DNA of 5,675 nucleotides from Elusimicrobiaceae bacterium (GTDB lineage: Bacteria > Elusimicrobiota > Elusimicrobia > Elusimicrobiales > Elusimicrobiaceae): assembly GCA_017647245.1 (NCBI GenBank), contig JAGCKY010000014.1, positions 1 to 5,675 of the forward strand, written 5' to 3'. Position 1 is the stretch's first letter. Each line of letters opens with the position of its first letter. Below the pieces are notes generated by a model that was given only the letters and a program-made list of their open reading frames with translations, was not told the origin of the DNA and searched no databases. Shown here one piece after another: positions 4,649 through 5,675 of this stretch. A program made the position numbers and the translations under genes.

Positions 4649-5675
4649 CTAACTAAGCATAGGGGAAGGGGTTAGCAAGTTGTTCATAACGATCATTTTG
4701 GTCGCTACTTCTTCTTTCTTAAATTTCATGTACTTTTGGGTGGTTTTAATGCTGCTATGTCCCATTAAAATCTGCAAGTCATGCAATTTGCCGTCATTAT
4801 TGAGGAAATTAACAGCAAAAGTATGGCGCAGATCGTGCAGTCTCAAATGTCCAAGGCCTGCCTTTTTGGCTGCATGCGGAATTTGATAGCGCAGTTTCCA
4901 ATCCGTCAACAACTTAAACACTTTGCCTGTCTTTTGAATGCCCTCTTCCTTAAACACTTCTTCAATAGCAGGGATTAAACCCAGCATACGGGATTTGTTG
5001 GTTTTGGTTTCGCGCAATAAAATGGTTTTGGCATTAAAATCAATATCTTCCCAGGTCAAACCTAGCAGTTCCTTTTTACGCACACCAGTTAGTACACAAA
5101 ATTTAATAGCAGGGCGGATATAAGCGGCCAAGTGCGGAAGCAACCTCAACACCTCTTCTTTGCTCAGCGGGTGGGGTTGATAAGGTTCATCTGGTCGTTT
5201 ATTCACATAGTAGCAAGGATTTTCGCCAAAAAACATTTGCCATTGTTTAAGCTGATTAAAAAATTTGCTCACTACAGCAAATCGGCGGTTGGCATTGGCA
5301 TAACTAGACTGTGAGGCCAGTTCGTTGTAATAGTCCGTCATATCCATGGCGGTAATATCGCTCAGCCGTTTGTTCCCATATTTTCTGCAAAATCTGTTGA
5401 ACATAGAAATATTGCTGTCTGATCGAAGCTTTTTAAGGTGTTTTTCAATGTAGTTCCCCGCAACCTCGTTGACTGTTTTTTGCATAGCAAACGAGGTTGG
5501 ATCTTGTTTAAACTTGCAGATCTCACTTTCACGCTGGCGTTTGATTTCTTTGGCTTCCGATAAGGTGGAAGCCACAACCTCATGTACGCGTTTGCCAATT
5601 CGGTCTGTATAGGCAATCCCCCAGAGGCCTTTTTTAGTTTGATAAAAACCATTCTTTTCTTTGTATAAATTATTA
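4649..5675 (-). CDS. Tyrosine recombinase/phage-type integrase, start outside window
   Basis: A site-specific recombinase that cuts and rejoins DNA through a covalent tyrosine intermediate. At least 341 codons are open from the right edge to the TAG at 4651. The first visible residues (NNLYKEKNGFYQ..., then GLWGIAYTDRIGKRVHE) look like the beta-rich arm-type DNA-binding domain of phage integrases. A core-binding helical domain (about 63-160) and the catalytic domain follow. All active-site residues are present: Arg199 in LTGVRKKEL, Lys224 in ETKTNK, His280 and Arg283 in HDLRH, His306 in MGHSS and Tyr315 in TTQKYM, counted from the first full codon at 5674. The GTG at 5575 could be taken as a start, but it would cut off the arm domain and no ribosome site supports it. 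The gene points towards the DUF4268 gene and tRNA-Val, as expected for an island near a tRNA. It appears intact as far as visible and potentially active. Confidence 0.93.
   Translation of the reverse strand, partial: NNLYKEKNGFYQTKKGLWGIAYTDRIGKRVHEVVASTLSEAKEIKRQRESEICKFKQDPTSFAMQKTVNEVAGNYIEKHLKKLRSDSNISMFNRFCRKYGNKRLSDITAMDMTDYYNELASQSSYANANRRFAVVSKFFNQLKQWQMFFGENPCYYVNKRPDEPYQPHPLSKEEVLRLLPHLAAYIRPAIKFCVLTGVRKKELLGLTWEDIDFNAKTILLRETKTNKSRMLGLIPAIEEVFKEEGIQKTGKVFKLLTDWKLRYQIPHAAKKAGLGHLRLHDLRHTFAVNFLNNDGKLHDLQILMGHSSIKTTQKYMKFKKEEVATKMIVMNNLLTPSPMLS

Overview
The window looks like a bacterial chromosome, most likely from a host-associated member of the Elusimicrobiota. This is an inference. 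It rests mainly on two short, four-cysteine type IV pilin-like proteins, one with the FTLIELLV...ALPQYQKAVM N-terminus that I associate with the large pilin families of that phylum. No phylogenetic marker is present to confirm it.

Layout from left to right. (1) 1-297: a minus-strand transcription unit leaves the left edge. It has a strong promoter (211-238), a leader hairpin, a good ribosome binding site and a short open frame that contains two look-alike hairpins. (2) 298-1527, minus: a 12-helix Major Facilitator Superfamily transporter of the Spinster-like type. (3) 1593-2081 and 2234-2755, plus: two type IV pilin-like genes. They are separated by a clear intrinsic terminator, and the second has its own promoter. 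(4) 2756-3170: no convincing gene. It holds a near-perfect 88-bp direct repeat that carries the last 21 bases of a tRNA gene, plus several hairpins. (5) 3171-3245, minus: an intact tRNA-Val(GAC) with encoded CCA. (6) 3246-3647: non-coding, with a likely tRNA promoter on the minus strand and a weaker promoter for the next gene. (7) 3648-4577, plus: a DUF4268-type protein with a PD-(D/E)XK-like nuclease core. (8) 4649-5675, minus: a tyrosine recombinase/integrase cut by the right window edge. Its frame stays open to the edge, so its true start is outside.

The left half (transporter, pilins) looks like ordinary chromosome. The right half (tRNA, repeated tRNA tail, nuclease-like protein, integrase, AT-richer coding) has the look of a mobile or defence-type island beside a tRNA. 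The tRNA-tail repeat lies on the opposite side of the tRNA from the integrase gene, however, so the two cannot simply be joined into one element from this window.

The most unusual signals are three. A 29-base promoter block occurs twice on opposite strands, with the same uninterrupted run of 12 T between -35 and -10. A set of 8-bp-stem, 9-base-loop hairpins occurs in the left 264 bases, two of them differing by compensatory changes. The tRNA tail and its downstream flank are duplicated with a 317-base offset.
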